Below, piece after piece: positions 35,012-46,893 of a stretch of 64,000 bases of DNA (position 1 is the first letter of the stretch; each line of letters begins with the position of its first letter). This stretch comes from Methylotetracoccus oryzae (GTDB lineage: Bacteria; Pseudomonadota; Gammaproteobacteria; Methylococcales; Methylococcaceae), in NCBI RefSeq assembly GCF_006175985.1, contig NZ_SRSH01000022.1, forward strand, positions 1 to 64,000, read 5' to 3'. The translations under genes were made by a program, and so were the position numbers. The notes below the pieces were generated by a model. The model was given only the letters and a program-made list of their open reading frames with translations. It was not told the DNA's origin and made no database searches.

Positions 35012-36178
35012 ATGCACGACTCCACGACCACGAAGCCGCAGACACCGCTGAAGCGGGGCCACTCACCGCATTTCTGGGGTCTGGTTCCGATCGGCGTCGC
35101 CTGGCTGTTGTGGGCGCTGCTCAAGACAGAGTCGCTACATCTACCGCTGGAAACCGTTCCAACGACGGCGCTGGGCTACGGTGTGGCGATCTTCGGAGTG
35201 ATGCTGGGCTGTGTATCCTCCGTGGTCCGTCGTGCCGATCGTCTGGCCGAACTGCTTCGTGAGCCTGTCGGAACCCTCATTCTGACCTTGTCCGCGACCC
35301 TGATCGAGGGCAGCCTGATGCTGGCGGTCATGTTGGAAGGGCGCCAGAATCCCACGCTACTGCGCGACACGGTTTTCGCGACGCTGATGTTGTCGATGAA
35401 CGCACTGGTGGGACTGGCGCTCACGGGCGGTGCCTGGCGGCATCGCGAACAGAGCTTCAATCTGCGAGGTGCCTTGTCCTTCCTGCACCTGATCATCCCG
35501 CTGTCGCTGATGTTGCTGATTCTGCCGAACTACACGCGTTCGACACCCGGCCCGACACTGGCGCCACATCAGGAGGCGTACCTCGGTGGTCTGTGTCTGG
35601 TGGTCTATGCGCTGTTCTTGCTGATCCAGACGGGACGCCATCGGTCGTACTTCGATCACCTTGACGTAGGACGCGCCGATCCGAGCAGTCGGCCGCTTTC
35701 GGCCGCAATCCTCCGCAGCCATCGCCGGGAGGTTGCCGTCAATGCCGTCGCGCTTGTTGCATCGCTTCTTCCGGTATTGTTGCTGGCGAAGTTTCTGGGC
35801 CGAGTTATCAATTACGGGATCGATGAACTCGGCGCGCCGACGGCGCTCGGGGGGCTGATCATCGCCAATCTCGGCTTGATGTCCGAGGGTGCCGGTGCGC
35901 TGCGTGCTGCGCTCGCGAACCGGATGCAACGCGCGGTGAACATCTGCCTGGTGTCCTCCCTCGCCACGATCGGGCTCACCGTGCCGGCGGTGCTGCTTGC
36001 TGCCGGATGGCTCGACATGCAGCTGACGCTGGGGCTTGCGGGCAAGGACGCGACGCTTCTGGCCGCTACCCTGTTGAGTGCCGTGCTCACCTTCGGCAGC
36101 GGCTCGGCCAACCTGCTGCAGGGCATCGTTCATCTGATGCTGTTCTTCGGGTATGTTATGTTCATTCTGTTTCCCTGA
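35012..36178 (+). CDS. ChaA-like calcium/sodium:proton antiporter
   Basis: A 388-residue membrane protein with about 11 spans and the inverted alpha repeats of the CaCA superfamily. The first is LTLSATLIEGSLMLAVML near residue 95. The second is in the LGLMSEGAGALRAALANRMQRAVN region near residue 290, followed by SSLATIGLTVPAVLL, as in ChaA. It would exchange Ca2+ or Na+ for protons at the inner membrane. The ATG has GAGGG five bases upstream. An in-frame extension to 34901 has no such site. Confidence 0.85.
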   Translation: MHDSTTTKPQTPLKRGHSPHFWGLVPIGVAWLLWALLKTESLHLPLETVPTTALGYGVAIFGVMLGCVSSVVRRADRLAELLREPVGTLILTLSATLIEGSLMLAVMLEGRQNPTLLRDTVFATLMLSMNALVGLALTGGAWRHREQSFNLRGALSFLHLIIPLSLMLLILPNYTRSTPGPTLAPHQEAYLGGLCLVVYALFLLIQTGRHRSYFDHLDVGRADPSSRPLSAAILRSHRREVAVNAVALVASLLPVLLLAKFLGRVINYGIDELGAPTALGGLIIANLGLMSEGAGALRAALANRMQRAVNICLVSSLATIGLTVPAVLLAAGWLDMQLTLGLAGKDATLLAATLLSAVLTFGSGSANLLQGIVHLMLFFGYVMFILFP

Positions 36179-36271
36179 GCGTCTCCGGACCAGGGCGTGA
36201 CGGTCGCCCGGATAAGACTAGCTGCTGCGGGATTCCTGGCAATCCGGGGCGCCACTATTGCGGTGCATTGC

Positions 36272-36979
36272 ATGAAACCTGAACGCCGGTGGTTCGCCCT
36301 GGCCCCGCTTCTGATCGCCTTCGTTGCGCCCGGCATGGCGGGCGCGCCGCCGGATGTCGTCGCTCTCGCCGAACAGTTGGATCAGGAGTGGGCCGAGATC
36401 TTCTATGATGCCAACGAAGCCGGTAAGGCGAGGCGCCTTGTCGACCTGCTCGCTCGTGCGGAAGCATTCAAGGCTGCCAACCCAGCCTGGGCTGAACCGC
36501 GGATCGTCACTGCCGTGACGCTCTGCTCCCTGGCCGGCGTCGACTGGGGCCTCGATTCCCTGAGTCGTATCGATCAGGCACGACAACTCCTGACGCAGGC
36601 CGTCGACCTCGATCCCAAGGCAATGGAGGGTGCGGCCTATATTGCGCTGGGCAATCTGTACTGGCGTATGCCAGGTTGGCCGATCTCCTTTGGTGACGAC
36701 GCGCGGGCGCGGCAGTATCTGACGAATGCCGTGAACCTTTTTCCCGCAGCGATCGACGCCAACTTCTTCATGGCCGACTTTCTGATAGATCAAGGGGAAT
36801 ACCAGCAGGCCCATACCTTTTTGGAGAGAGCCGAGCGGGCGCCTATCCGAGCCAGTGCCCGGACATCCGACGCGAGGTTGAAAGAGGAGATGGTCGAGGC
36901 GCGACGTGTCATCACCGAGAAGGGCCGTTCCCGGTCCGGCCTTTTCTCCCGTCTGTTGCCGGATTTTGGGTCTTCGTAA
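36272..36979 (+). CDS. Exported TPR-repeat protein
   Basis: A 235-residue protein. A signal peptide is evident (MKPERRWFALAPLLIAFVAPGMAGA). Helical repeats follow: DQARQLLTQAVDLDPKAMEGAAYIALGNLYW, ARQYLTNAVNLFPAAIDANFF and ADFLIDQGEYQQAHTFLERA match TPR-like pairs, as in the TRAP-transporter TatT-like group. It lies 93 bases after the antiporter gene and may share its transcript. Start: ATG 36272 gives a clean signal peptide; a GTG at 36197 would add 25 residues. No specific function is claimed. Confidence 0.72.
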   Translation: MKPERRWFALAPLLIAFVAPGMAGAPPDVVALAEQLDQEWAEIFYDANEAGKARRLVDLLARAEAFKAANPAWAEPRIVTAVTLCSLAGVDWGLDSLSRIDQARQLLTQAVDLDPKAMEGAAYIALGNLYWRMPGWPISFGDDARARQYLTNAVNLFPAAIDANFFMADFLIDQGEYQQAHTFLERAERAPIRASARTSDARLKEEMVEARRVITEKGRSRSGLFSRLLPDFGSS

Positions 36980-36988
36980 CAGAGATAA

Positions 36989-37426
36989 TTACATTCCCTG
37001 CCAGCTGCTGGTCGTTGGATGCGCTGATATCTCGGAGGAGAGGTCGTCGGGATCAGGTTCTTCTGGGGCAGCGGTGTTCAAGGGCTTGCTGGAACTGGCT
37101 ATTCCATGGGAATGCCGGAGGTGGCAGTCCATGAGTCGTTGTCGATAGGAGCCGAATCCTGATTCCGGTGGCGCGGGATCAACTTCAACCTTGGTACCGC
37201 ATCTGCCTTCATAGATGCCGATCTGGGCTCGCGGCGATACCAATGCTGCGCGGACGACGCAGGCAGTGGTCCGGCCCGCCTTTGTCACTGATGCTACGAT
37301 ACTCCAATTCTTCTGTTTGACAGTGACGTAGCGCGCATGAATCCTGCAAATGGGGGTGGTCAGCGTCGTAAAAAAGTGTATGGGTTTAACGAGGAAGCAG
37401 AGAATTTTGACTTTCTCTGAACTCAA
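36989..37426 (-). CDS. Doubtful hypothetical protein in a low-GC stretch
   Basis: A 145-codon frame on the minus strand, starting at a TTG. The middle (KQKNWSIVASVTKAGRTTACVVRAALV) reads like a beta-rich secreted protein, while the first 35 residues look random and no signal peptide is visible. Its start overlaps the plus-strand pseudogene candidate. It may be a truncated acquired gene or chance. Confidence 0.25.
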   Translation of the reverse strand: MSSEKVKILCFLVKPIHFFTTLTTPICRIHARYVTVKQKNWSIVASVTKAGRTTACVVRAALVSPRAQIGIYEGRCGTKVEVDPAPPESGFGSYRQRLMDCHLRHSHGIASSSKPLNTAAPEEPDPDDLSSEISAHPTTSSWQGM

Positions 37427-37619
37427 TGCAGTTGCGTTTCGGGTTGTCGATGATCCTCATCAAGGACATGCGAATTCCTTCTTCACGCGACATTATCAGT
37501 AGCTGTATCAGTATGAGACCTGGGCTGATGCAAGCCGATCACTTGATCCCTATTTCAACTGGCTCAGCGTCCGCCATGAATTGCCAGACAGGATTCGTCA
37601 GATCTATGACTGGAATAAG
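37407..37619 (+). pseudogene. Probable pseudogene of unknown family
   Basis: From a TTG at 37407, preceded by a GAGGAA ribosome site, the frame reads LTFSELNAVAFRVVDDPHQG, then a TAG (37500-37502) and continues LYQYETWADASRSLDPYFNW...DRIRQIYDWNKNLGG. Both halves have protein-like composition in one frame, suggesting a single nonsense change, after which similarity to coding sequence fades near 37620. Base composition is close to 48% GC, against about 62% around it. I cannot assign a family. Confidence 0.3.
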
Positions 37620-38082
37620 AATCTCGGTGGTCTCGACGCTGAGTTTCCGCCCGTTTGGATGATTCTGGCCCGGTGTGGTGTATTTTTTTTCGACGTCTTC
37701 ATGATCCTGCTTCGACAGAGAAGGGCCGACTTCAATACGCTTTTTTGCAAACAATCGCGCTGCCGCGATGCATCGATACCGCATGGCGCGGCCTTGTGTT
37801 GCGCGATCTTTATTCGTCGGTTTTGTGAGTTCTGCGCCATTCGTGCCGCCTGTCAGGCTCTGTTATTGGAGCGAAAGGGGGGGGCACGCGAGCATGTTTG
37901 GCGATACTGACGGCGAACACGGGTGTGCGCTACTGGTATTCCAGGGAAAAGTGATTCGATAAGGCAATCGCTGGCGGGATGCCAAGGGATGGCAACTTAT
38001 CCGGTTTCGCATTTGCGTGATGAGCCACGTATCACGCCTGCTCGTGGATAGGAGAGTCGAGGCATCTTTCGGCGGTGATCGC
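37620..38082. other. Lower-GC tail without a supported gene
   Basis: About 460 bases continuing the AT-richer stretch. Plus-strand frames here are Cys/Arg-rich and random-looking. No ribosome site, repeat or insertion-sequence end was recognised. Confidence 0.3.
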
Positions 38083-38622
38083 TCAATGCACGTGCATGGT
38101 GCGATTGTTTGCCTTATCGCTTCGTTGCAGCAGGTACCTGTCCTGGTCTCCGCTCATATGTGCGCCATCACTGGTTAGGTAGAGTAGCGTTTCCTCTCCC
38201 TTGATCGCGAGCCGACGCTGCGGGGCATCCTTGTTTGGGGTAAGCGTCAGAACCCCGGCCGTATCGTCCCACTGATATTTTCCTTTCTCGAAAGACTCCC
38301 GGTTCTGGGGCTTCGCAGGCTGTATGACCAAAAGATATCTATCCTTGGCATTCAAGGAGAGGGTCATTTTGATGCCATTGCAGTCCTGCTCATGACAGGG
38401 AAGGTACCCATAAAAAACGCCCCGGAATTGACCTGGCAATTGACTGGGGCTCAGGTGCGTTGAGTGATCCATCTCGCCCCCCTGGCTCTGTTCGCGTGCC
38501 TTGAGAGCCTTTTCCTGCATTTGCATATCGGTTTCTGCGAGAGCGGCGTTGAGTGAGGACAGTAGGGCACCGAAGATAAACACTAGGCGTCGTCTGGTCG
38601 TGTTCCGGTCGGAAGGTGTCAT
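38083..38622 (-). CDS. NlpE-like copper-response envelope protein
   Basis: A 179-residue exported protein (signal peptide to about residue 29, no lipobox). Residues 62-165 match the NlpE N-terminal domain: FRGVFYGYLPCHEQDCNGI, then TLSLNAKDRYLLV. The two cysteines stand in C-x4-C rather than the CxxC of enterobacterial NlpE. The linker and tail are rich in Met and His (DMQMQEK, MDHSTH, MHVH), which could bind copper. NlpE senses envelope and copper stress. The ATG has an AGGAGAA ribosome site. It borders the low-GC stretch. Confidence 0.72.
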   Translation of the reverse strand: MTPSDRNTTRRRLVFIFGALLSSLNAALAETDMQMQEKALKAREQSQGGEMDHSTHLSPSQLPGQFRGVFYGYLPCHEQDCNGIKMTLSLNAKDRYLLVIQPAKPQNRESFEKGKYQWDDTAGVLTLTPNKDAPQRRLAIKGEETLLYLTSDGAHMSGDQDRYLLQRSDKANNRTMHVH

Positions 38623-38863
38623 ACGGAGCTTCTCCTGTTCCTTTGTTCCTGATGTGTTTCGCCGTGCGGGCCGGACCTGCCTGCCGCCATTTACGATCGT
38701 CGCGGTATATTAGCGTGCCTGACCGGCGCTGTCCTTTGTTCTGGTGTTGTGGGTGTCTGAGCCGAAGTCGCGTCTGTGAACTCGGGCGCGTAGTATCGCC
38801 TCGGTATGGCAAAAGTGGTGAGCGGCTGGTTCGGGACAGTCGGCTCATCGGCGACTTTGCCGG

Positions 38864-40939
<2,076 letters not shown>

Positions 40940-40949
40940 CGGCGTGGGG

Positions 40950-41336
40950 CTATTGACCGATGACCAGTATCGCGTCCATTTCGACCGCGGCGCCGCGCGG
41001 CAGTGACGCGACGCCAATCGCAGCCCGGGCCGGGTAGGGTTCGGAAAAATAGTCCGACATGACCGCATTCACCCGCGGAAAGTGCGTCAGGTCGGTGAGG
41101 TAGACGTTCAGCTTGACGATGTCGGACAGGCCTCCGCCCGCCGCCGCCGCGACTGCTTGCAGGTTGTCCAGCACACGTCGTATCTGCGTGTCGATCGGGC
41201 CGGCCACCAACTCCATCGTGGCCGGGTCCAGCGGGATCTGGCCCGACAAATACACGGTGTCGCCGGTTCGGATCGCCTGCGAATACGTGCCGATCGCGGC
41301 GGGGGCCTGATCGGTGTGAATCACTTGCCTAGTCAT
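40950..41336 (-). CDS. ridA: RidA-family enamine/imine deaminase
   Basis: A 128-residue protein that hydrolyses reactive 2-aminoacrylate and other enamines made by PLP enzymes. Family signatures are IGTYSQAI near the start, [21 protein letters not shown] (strand before the active site), and [22 protein letters not shown] with the substrate-binding Arg. It overlaps the spoT stop by eight bases and lies 10 bases before recG, in the usual spoT-ridA-recG order. Confidence 0.95.
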   Translation of the reverse strand: MTRQVIHTDQAPAAIGTYSQAIRTGDTVYLSGQIPLDPATMELVAGPIDTQIRRVLDNLQAVAAAAGGGLSDIVKLNVYLTDLTHFPRVNAVMSDYFSEPYPARAAIGVASLPRGAAVEMDAILVIGQ

Positions 41337-43527
41337 GCCTGCGGGTCTTCTTGGTTTCCGATTTGACGCGTGTGATGCGCGTGACGACCGACAGCTTGCG
41401 CAACTCCCGCATCACGTTGGCCAGGTGGGCCCGGTCGCGAACGCTGAGCGTAATGATGTCGGTCGATATCTGGTTGTCCTGATTCGTGATTTGGACGTTT
41501 TCGATATTGGCGGACATCCGGGAGATGCTTGCCGCGACCTGGGCCAGCGTGCCGGGCTGGTTGAGCAGTTCGAGCCGGATCACGGCCGGGAAGTCGCCGC
41601 TGGCCTGCTTGTCCCACTCGACGTCCACCCAGTTCATCTGCTTCATCCGCAGCTCGGTGACGTTCTTGCAGTCGCTCTGGTGGATAACCAGGCCCTTGCC
41701 CGGATTGAAGAAACCGATGATCGGATCGCCCGGAATCGGGCGACAGCATTTGCCCAGGTTCACGACCATGTTTTCGGTGCCCTTGATCACGAGCGGGGAG
41801 CGCGTCCTCTTTCGCGATCCTTGGGTCGTATCGGGACCGGCTTCATCCTGAACCAGGTGCTTGATGATCAGGAATGGCAGTCGGTTGCCGAGGCCAAGGT
41901 CTTCCAGCAGCGCATCGAGTGACGGGAGGTCCAGACTCGTCAGGAGTTGGTTGATATTTTCGCCGGGCAGGTCCTCCAGCGTCGTGCCCTGGGCCGCGAG
42001 TTCCTTCTCGAGCAGGCGTCGGCCGAGCGCGATGGCTTCCTGCTTCTTGAAATTCCTCAGGTAGCTGCGTATCGCGGCCCGCGCTTTCGCTGTCACGACA
42101 TAGCTCAGCCACATCGGGTTCGGACGTGCCCACGGGGCGGTCACGATCTCGATGGTCTGGCCGTTCTCGAGGGTGGTTTGCAACGGCACCAGCGCGCGGT
42201 CGATACGGGCTGAAACGCAGGCATTGCCGATGTCGGTATGGACGGAATAGGCGAAGTCGACGACGGTCGCGCCGCGTGGCAGCTTGATGATCTTGCCGCG
42301 TGGGGTGAACACGTAGACTTCCTGCTGGAAAAGGTCGACCTTCAGGTTGTCGAGGAACTCAAGCGAGTCGCCGGCGGTTTGCTGGATTTCGAGCAGGTTG
42401 CGCAGCCACTCATAGGCGCGGGCCTGACTGCGGTCGCCGAGTTCGCTGTCGGACTTGTACAGCCAGTGGGCGGCAATGCCGGACTCTGCGACCTGGTTCA
42501 TGGCGCGCGTCCGGATCTGAATCTCGAGCGGCATCCCGTGCGGACCGATCAGTACGGTGTGCAGTGATTGATAGCCGTTGCCCTTCGGTACGGCAATGTA
42601 ATCCTTGAAGCGGCCGGGCACCGGCTTGTAGAGGTTGTGCACCATCCCCAGCGAGCGGTAGCACTCGTCGACGTTACCGACGACGATCCGGAACGCGAAG
42701 AAATCGTGTACCTGCTGGAAAGTCAGCCGTTTGCTCCGCATCTTCTGATACAGGCTGAACAGGTGCTTCTCCCGGCCGATGACCTGGTAGCCGACGATGC
42801 CGGCCTGTTCGAGTCGCTTCTTGACGCTGCTCTCGATGAGCGCCATGACTTCCTTGCGGTTGCCGCGGGCCTTGCGGACGGCTTGCTGCAGCACCCGATA
42901 GCGCAGCGGGTGCATCGCCGCGAAGCCCAGGTCTTCCAGTTCGATCCGGACCTCGTTCATGCCCAGCCGGCTCGCGATCGGGGCATAGATATCCAGGGTT
43001 TCGCGGGCGATGCGGCGTCGGCGCGGCGGGCTCATCGCTTCCAGCGTTCGCATGTTGTGCAGCCGGTCCGCGAGCTTGACCATGATGACGCGCAGGTCCT
43101 TGATCATCGCCAGGACCATTTTGCGCACGTTCTGTGCCTGCGCTTCGGCGCTGGATTTGCAGTCGAGCTGCGTCAGCTTGCTGACGCCGTCGACCAGTTC
43201 GGCCACCTCGTCGCCGAAATCCTGGCGCAACTGCTCCTTGGTGACCGGTGTGTCCTCGATGACGTCGTGCAGGATTGCCGCCATGATGCCTTTGGCATCC
43301 ATGCGGAGTTCGGCGAGTATCAATGCCACCGACAGGGGATGGCAGATGTAGGGTTCGCCGCTGAGCCGGAACTGCCCCTCGTGCGCCGTGCGCGCGGCCT
43401 CGTAGGCGCGGAAGATGTCGGCGATCTGCGGTGCGTCGAGGTACGACGCGGCGATCCCGGTGAGCCGTCTCGCCAGTTTGTCCTGCGGGAGTTCAGGCGC
43501 TTCCGTGCGTGACAGCGGGATGATCAT
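41329..43527 (-). CDS. spoT: Bifunctional (p)ppGpp synthetase/hydrolase
   Basis: A 732-residue SpoT/Rel enzyme controlling the stringent response. The HD hydrolase domain is intact ([30 protein letters not shown]). The synthetase domain shows [31 protein letters not shown] and EIQIRT. A TGS domain ([24 protein letters not shown]), a helical part and a C-terminal ACT domain ([16 protein letters not shown]) follow. I chose ATG 43527 (MIIPLSR); an alternative ATG at 43557 adds ten residues. Confidence 0.96.
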   Translation of the reverse strand: MIIPLSRTEAPELPQDKLARRLTGIAASYLDAPQIADIFRAYEAARTAHEGQFRLSGEPYICHPLSVALILAELRMDAKGIMAAILHDVIEDTPVTKEQLRQDFGDEVAELVDGVSKLTQLDCKSSAEAQAQNVRKMVLAMIKDLRVIMVKLADRLHNMRTLEAMSPPRRRRIARETLDIYAPIASRLGMNEVRIELEDLGFAAMHPLRYRVLQQAVRKARGNRKEVMALIESSVKKRLEQAGIVGYQVIGREKHLFSLYQKMRSKRLTFQQVHDFFAFRIVVGNVDECYRSLGMVHNLYKPVPGRFKDYIAVPKGNGYQSLHTVLIGPHGMPLEIQIRTRAMNQVAESGIAAHWLYKSDSELGDRSQARAYEWLRNLLEIQQTAGDSLEFLDNLKVDLFQQEVYVFTPRGKIIKLPRGATVVDFAYSVHTDIGNACVSARIDRALVPLQTTLENGQTIEIVTAPWARPNPMWLSYVVTAKARAAIRSYLRNFKKQEAIALGRRLLEKELAAQGTTLEDLPGENINQLLTSLDLPSLDALLEDLGLGNRLPFLIIKHLVQDEAGPDTTQGSRKRTRSPLVIKGTENMVVNLGKCCRPIPGDPIIGFFNPGKGLVIHQSDCKNVTELRMKQMNWVDVEWDKQASGDFPAVIRLELLNQPGTLAQVAASISRMSANIENVQITNQDNQISTDIITLSVRDRAHLANVMRELRKLSVVTRITRVKSETKKTRRHD

Positions 43528-43709
43528 GACGGCCCGGGCCTGCTGCGGGCCAGGCACTGGTTGGCGGAGAACCCTGGCCGGTATGGCAACGCCCCGACGA
43601 TCGGGATCATCGTGGTCGGCAGGGGTTCCGTGAGAGTGACCATGACGGCGTGGTAAAGCTTGGGTTGAGATTCATCCACGCGTCGAGGTCAGCAAACCGT
43701 CCTTGCCTG

Positions 43710-43994
43710 TCAAATGTCGTCGTCGAAATCGGCGTGGTCGTCGAAATGCACCGGCGGCATCGGGCGCTCGATCACGAAACGATCGGGCTTGGGCGCCTCA
43801 TGCAGGTAGGCAGGACCAATCTCCCCGGCGGCGATCTCCCGCAAGGCAACCACCGTCGGCTTGTCGTTGGTCCAGGGAACCTTGGCATCGTCGGGGTAGC
43901 GTGCGATCTGCCGCGCGCGCTTGGCGGCCAGCAGGACGAGTTGGAAACGGTTTTCGACCTTGTCGAGGCAATCCTCGACTGTCACTCTTGCCAT
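43710..43994 (-). CDS. rpoZ: RNA polymerase omega subunit
   Basis: A 94-residue subunit that assists assembly of the beta' subunit. It begins [20 protein letters not shown], the conserved family start, followed by AAKRARQI and [11 protein letters not shown]. The Asp/His-rich tail ([15 protein letters not shown]) is longer than in E. coli. It precedes spoT, as in many gammaproteobacteria; gmk is not adjacent. Confidence 0.95.
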   Translation of the reverse strand: MARVTVEDCLDKVENRFQLVLLAAKRARQIARYPDDAKVPWTNDKPTVVALREIAAGEIGPAYLHEAPKPDRFVIERPMPPVHFDDHADFDDDI

Positions 43995-44378
43995 GAAACT
44001 ACCTCTGGACGGCTCGGCGTTGCGTAAGGGGGAAACTAGTATCGCCCAAAGCTCGCGCTGCTGTACAGCGTTTTGACAACGCTCTGTCGCGTCTTGTTCA
44101 CAGCGTGGTGGTTACGGCCACTCGGCCGCTGCCGAGCCTGGGGAGAATCTCGGGTTGCGGGAGGCTCGTGGGTAACCATTCACCACCCCTCATGCTGGGT
44201 AGTGGGAGCGGGCCGGGAGGGCGAGACCGTCTGCGGGAGGGAGCCCGCAGGCTAGCCTCCAGGGACGGATTCACGGCGTGTCTCGGCTTCCCCGCCCGCT
44301 CCCGCGAGAGGGAGGCGTGAACCGTTACGGCTCGTGGCCTCCCGCAGCGGATCCTGGCTAGAACGGTCTGGGCGACTT
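43995..44378. other. Intergenic region with nested inverted repeats
   Basis: This 384-base gap between pgk and rpoZ (both minus strand) holds a 7-base-pair hairpin CTGCGGG-agggag-CCCGCAG (44231-44250). A wider repeat surrounds it: GGGAGCGGG near 44205 and CCCGCTCCC near 44302. The latter sits in a CCCGCTCCCGCGAGAGGGAG context typical of dispersed REP-like sequences. On the minus strand these lie just beyond pgk and may end its transcript. The rpoZ promoter should lie near 44050; GATACT is a weak -10 candidate. Confidence 0.45.
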
Positions 44379-45560
44379 TCAGCCGCCTGCCGCGCGCTTT
44401 TCGAGCATCGCGACTGCAGGCAGCACCTTGCCTTCGAGGAACTCGAGGAAGGCGCCGCCGCCGGTGGAGGTGTAGGACACCTTGTCGTTGATGCCGTACT
44501 TGTCGATTGCCGCCAGCGTGTCGCCGCCACCGGCGATCGAGAAGCCGGCGCTTTCGGCGATGGCCAGCGACACGGTCTTGGTGCCTTCAGCGAACTGGTC
44601 GATTTCGAACACGCCGACCGGACCGTTCCAGACGAGGGTAGCGGCCTTCTTGATCAGCTCGGCATAGCAGGCTGCGGTTTCCGGACCGATATCGAGGATC
44701 ATGTCGTCCTCGGCCACGTCGGCGACCTTCTTGACCGTTGCTGCAGCGGTCTCGGCGAATTCCTTGGCGCAAACGACATCGGTCGGGATCGGGATCTCGC
44801 CGCCCTTGGCCTTCGCGGCCTCGATCAGGCGCTTGGCTTCGGGGATCAGGTCGACTTCGCACAGCGACTTGCCGACCGGGTAGCCCGCTGCGGCGAGGAA
44901 AGTGTTGGCGATGCCGCCGCCGACGATCAGCTGATCCACTTTGGTCGACAGCGAATCGAGCACGGTCAGTTTGGTCGAGACCTTGGAGCCGCCGACGATG
45001 GCCAGCAGCGGGTGCGCCGGGTGGCTCAGTGCCTTGCCGAGTGCATCCAGCTCGGCCGATAGCAGCAGGCCGGCACAGGCGACCGGCGCGTGCACGCCGA
45101 CGCCATGGGTCGAAGCCTCGGCGCGGTGCGCCGTACCGAAGGCATCCATGACGTAGACGTCGCATAGCGCCGCCATCTTCTGCGCCAGTTCCGGATTGTC
45201 CTTCTTCTCGCCCTTGTTGAAACGGACGTTCTCGCACAGCACGACCTCGCCCGGGGCTACGTCCACGCCGCCCAGCCAGTCCCTGACCAGCGTGACCGGC
45301 TTGCCGAGCAACTCGCCCAGACGCTCCGCGACCGGTTGCATCGAGAACTCTTCGGCATATTCACCCTCGGTCGGACGGCCGAGATGCGACATCACCATGA
45401 CCCGGCCGCCGGCTTCCATTGCGGCCTTGATCGTCGGCACGCTGGCGCGGATGCGAATGTCGCTGGTGACCTTGCCATTCTTGACCGGCACGTTCAGATC
45501 CTCGCGGATCAGTACGCGCTTGCCCTTGAGATCGAGGTCGGTCATGCGGAGGAAAGTCAT
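44379..45560 (-). CDS. pgk: Phosphoglycerate kinase
   Basis: A 393-residue glycolytic and Calvin-cycle enzyme (3-phosphoglycerate + ATP to 1,3-bisphosphoglycerate). The N-domain has LIREDLNVP and [10 protein letters not shown] (substrate phosphate binding). The hinge and C-domain have [27 protein letters not shown] and [16 protein letters not shown] (nucleotide binding). The ATG at 45560 has CAGGAGA at the correct distance. It is separated from other carbon-metabolism genes. Confidence 0.97.
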   Translation of the reverse strand: MTFLRMTDLDLKGKRVLIREDLNVPVKNGKVTSDIRIRASVPTIKAAMEAGGRVMVMSHLGRPTEGEYAEEFSMQPVAERLGELLGKPVTLVRDWLGGVDVAPGEVVLCENVRFNKGEKKDNPELAQKMAALCDVYVMDAFGTAHRAEASTHGVGVHAPVACAGLLLSAELDALGKALSHPAHPLLAIVGGSKVSTKLTVLDSLSTKVDQLIVGGGIANTFLAAAGYPVGKSLCEVDLIPEAKRLIEAAKAKGGEIPIPTDVVCAKEFAETAAATVKKVADVAEDDMILDIGPETAACYAELIKKAATLVWNGPVGVFEIDQFAEGTKTVSLAIAESAGFSIAGGGDTLAAIDKYGINDKVSYTSTGGGAFLEFLEGKVLPAVAMLEKRAAGG

Positions 45561-45592
45561 TGAAGTCTCCTGGAAGTTGGGGGAAAGGGGAA

Positions 45593-46153
45593 TCAGCCGC
45601 CGGCACGCCACTTTATCGAGCAGCCGATGCTAGGAATCTGGTGTTCGGGGCCCCGGTCGGTTTCCGCAATCTGCTTCATGGCATCCAGCAGTTCGCGAGG
45701 CGCATCATCCGATGCGGCGGCCCGGCCGCTGGCATCGAGGCGGCCGCGGTACTGCAGTTCGAGCCGGCTGTTGTAGCCGAAGAAATCCGGCGTACAGACG
45801 GCGCCATAGGCCTTTGCAACAGCCTGGGTCTCGTCGAACAGGTACGGAAACGGGAACCCGAACTCGGCGGCAACGGCCTGCATGTTCGCGAAGGAGTCTT
45901 CCGGGTAGTCGGCCGGATCGTTGGACATGATGCCCACCGCGCCGATGCCGCAGGCGGCGAGTTCGGCGACGTCGCGCACGAGTCGCTCCCGTATCGCCTT
46001 CACATAGGGACAGTGATTGCAGATGAACATGACCAGCAGGCCATGCGGGCCGCGGCACCGGTCCAGAGTCCAGATGCCGCCGTCGGTGCCGGGGAGTTCG
46101 AAGGGGATGGCTTGACGGCCGAAGTCGCAAACGGGGGTTTCGATGGCGGCCAT
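45593..46153 (-). CDS. Thioredoxin-fold (peroxiredoxin-like) protein
   Basis: A 186-residue cytoplasmic protein. [16 protein letters not shown] places a CNHC redox pair at residues 45-48, the signature of the thioredoxin-family group annotated as PRX-like 1. [15 protein letters not shown] and [12 protein letters not shown] follow, as usual in these proteins. The cis-Pro lies in the VCTPDFF segment. It probably serves as a thiol reductant or peroxidase. Divergent from the peroxiredoxin gene at 46289, with 135 bases between, so the two may be co-regulated. Confidence 0.85.
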   Translation of the reverse strand: MAAIETPVCDFGRQAIPFELPGTDGGIWTLDRCRGPHGLLVMFICNHCPYVKAIRERLVRDVAELAACGIGAVGIMSNDPADYPEDSFANMQAVAAEFGFPFPYLFDETQAVAKAYGAVCTPDFFGYNSRLELQYRGRLDASGRAAASDDAPRELLDAMKQIAETDRGPEHQIPSIGCSIKWRAGG

Positions 46154-46288
46154 TCTGCTCCGGTCCGATCATCTCAAGACACGGGATGATAGCAAATAAG
46201 ATTTGCGGCTTGCCACGACGAAGGCAGGCACCGCATGCTGACGCGGCGCGCCAATGCGTGAATCCAGGTCACCGAGAGGAGTTATGTC

Positions 46289-46870
46289 ATGGGTCCTGAG
46301 GAACCTCCCACCGATTTTCTGCGCAGGTTTCCGGACGGTCTTCCGCGGCCATCTGACGATGGCGCCTGCGATCATCTTGAGGGGACCCGGCTACCATCAG
46401 TGGAGCTGCAATCAACTACCGGCAGGGTAGTCGATCCGTCCCGTATCCCCGGCTGGGTGGTGCTGTTCTGCTATCCGATGACCGGCCGGCCGGGGCGCCC
46501 CATTCCCGAGGGCTGGGTGCAGATTCCAGGGGCGGCCGGCTGCACGCCGCAAGCGTGCTCCTTCCGGGATCGCCATCACGAGTTGCAGCCGCTGGGTACG
46601 ACCGTGTTCGGTCTCAGCGCTCAGGAAGCCGCAGACCAGCTTGAAGCCGCGGAACGGTTGGAACTCCCGTTTCCGTTGCTGAGCGATGCGGACTTGCGGT
46701 TTGCGAACGCATTGCATTTGCCGCAGTTCGAGGTCGAGGGTTTGCGTTTGCTCCGGCGCGTAACGCTGGTTTGCCAGACCGGGTTGATTCGCAAGTTCTT
46801 CTATCCTGTTTTTCCGCCCGACCGGAATGTCGATGAAGTTTTGACGTGGTTGCGCAGGCACGGCCGCTAG
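46289..46870 (+). CDS. Peroxiredoxin (BCP/PrxQ-like)
   Basis: A 193-residue thiol peroxidase. VVLFCYPMTG leads through a 13-residue insert to GAAGCTPQACSFRD, with probable peroxidatic Cys85 and resolving Cys90 in the C-x4-C spacing of PrxQ/BCP. FGLSAQEAADQ and FPLLSDADLRFANAL follow the family pattern. The ATG has AGGAG seven bases upstream. It would reduce hydrogen peroxide and organic peroxides using thioredoxin. Confidence 0.88.
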   Translation: MGPEEPPTDFLRRFPDGLPRPSDDGACDHLEGTRLPSVELQSTTGRVVDPSRIPGWVVLFCYPMTGRPGRPIPEGWVQIPGAAGCTPQACSFRDRHHELQPLGTTVFGLSAQEAADQLEAAERLELPFPLLSDADLRFANALHLPQFEVEGLRLLRRVTLVCQTGLIRKFFYPVFPPDRNVDEVLTWLRRHGR

Positions 46871-46893
46871 CTCGGCCTGCGAAGAACGCACGC

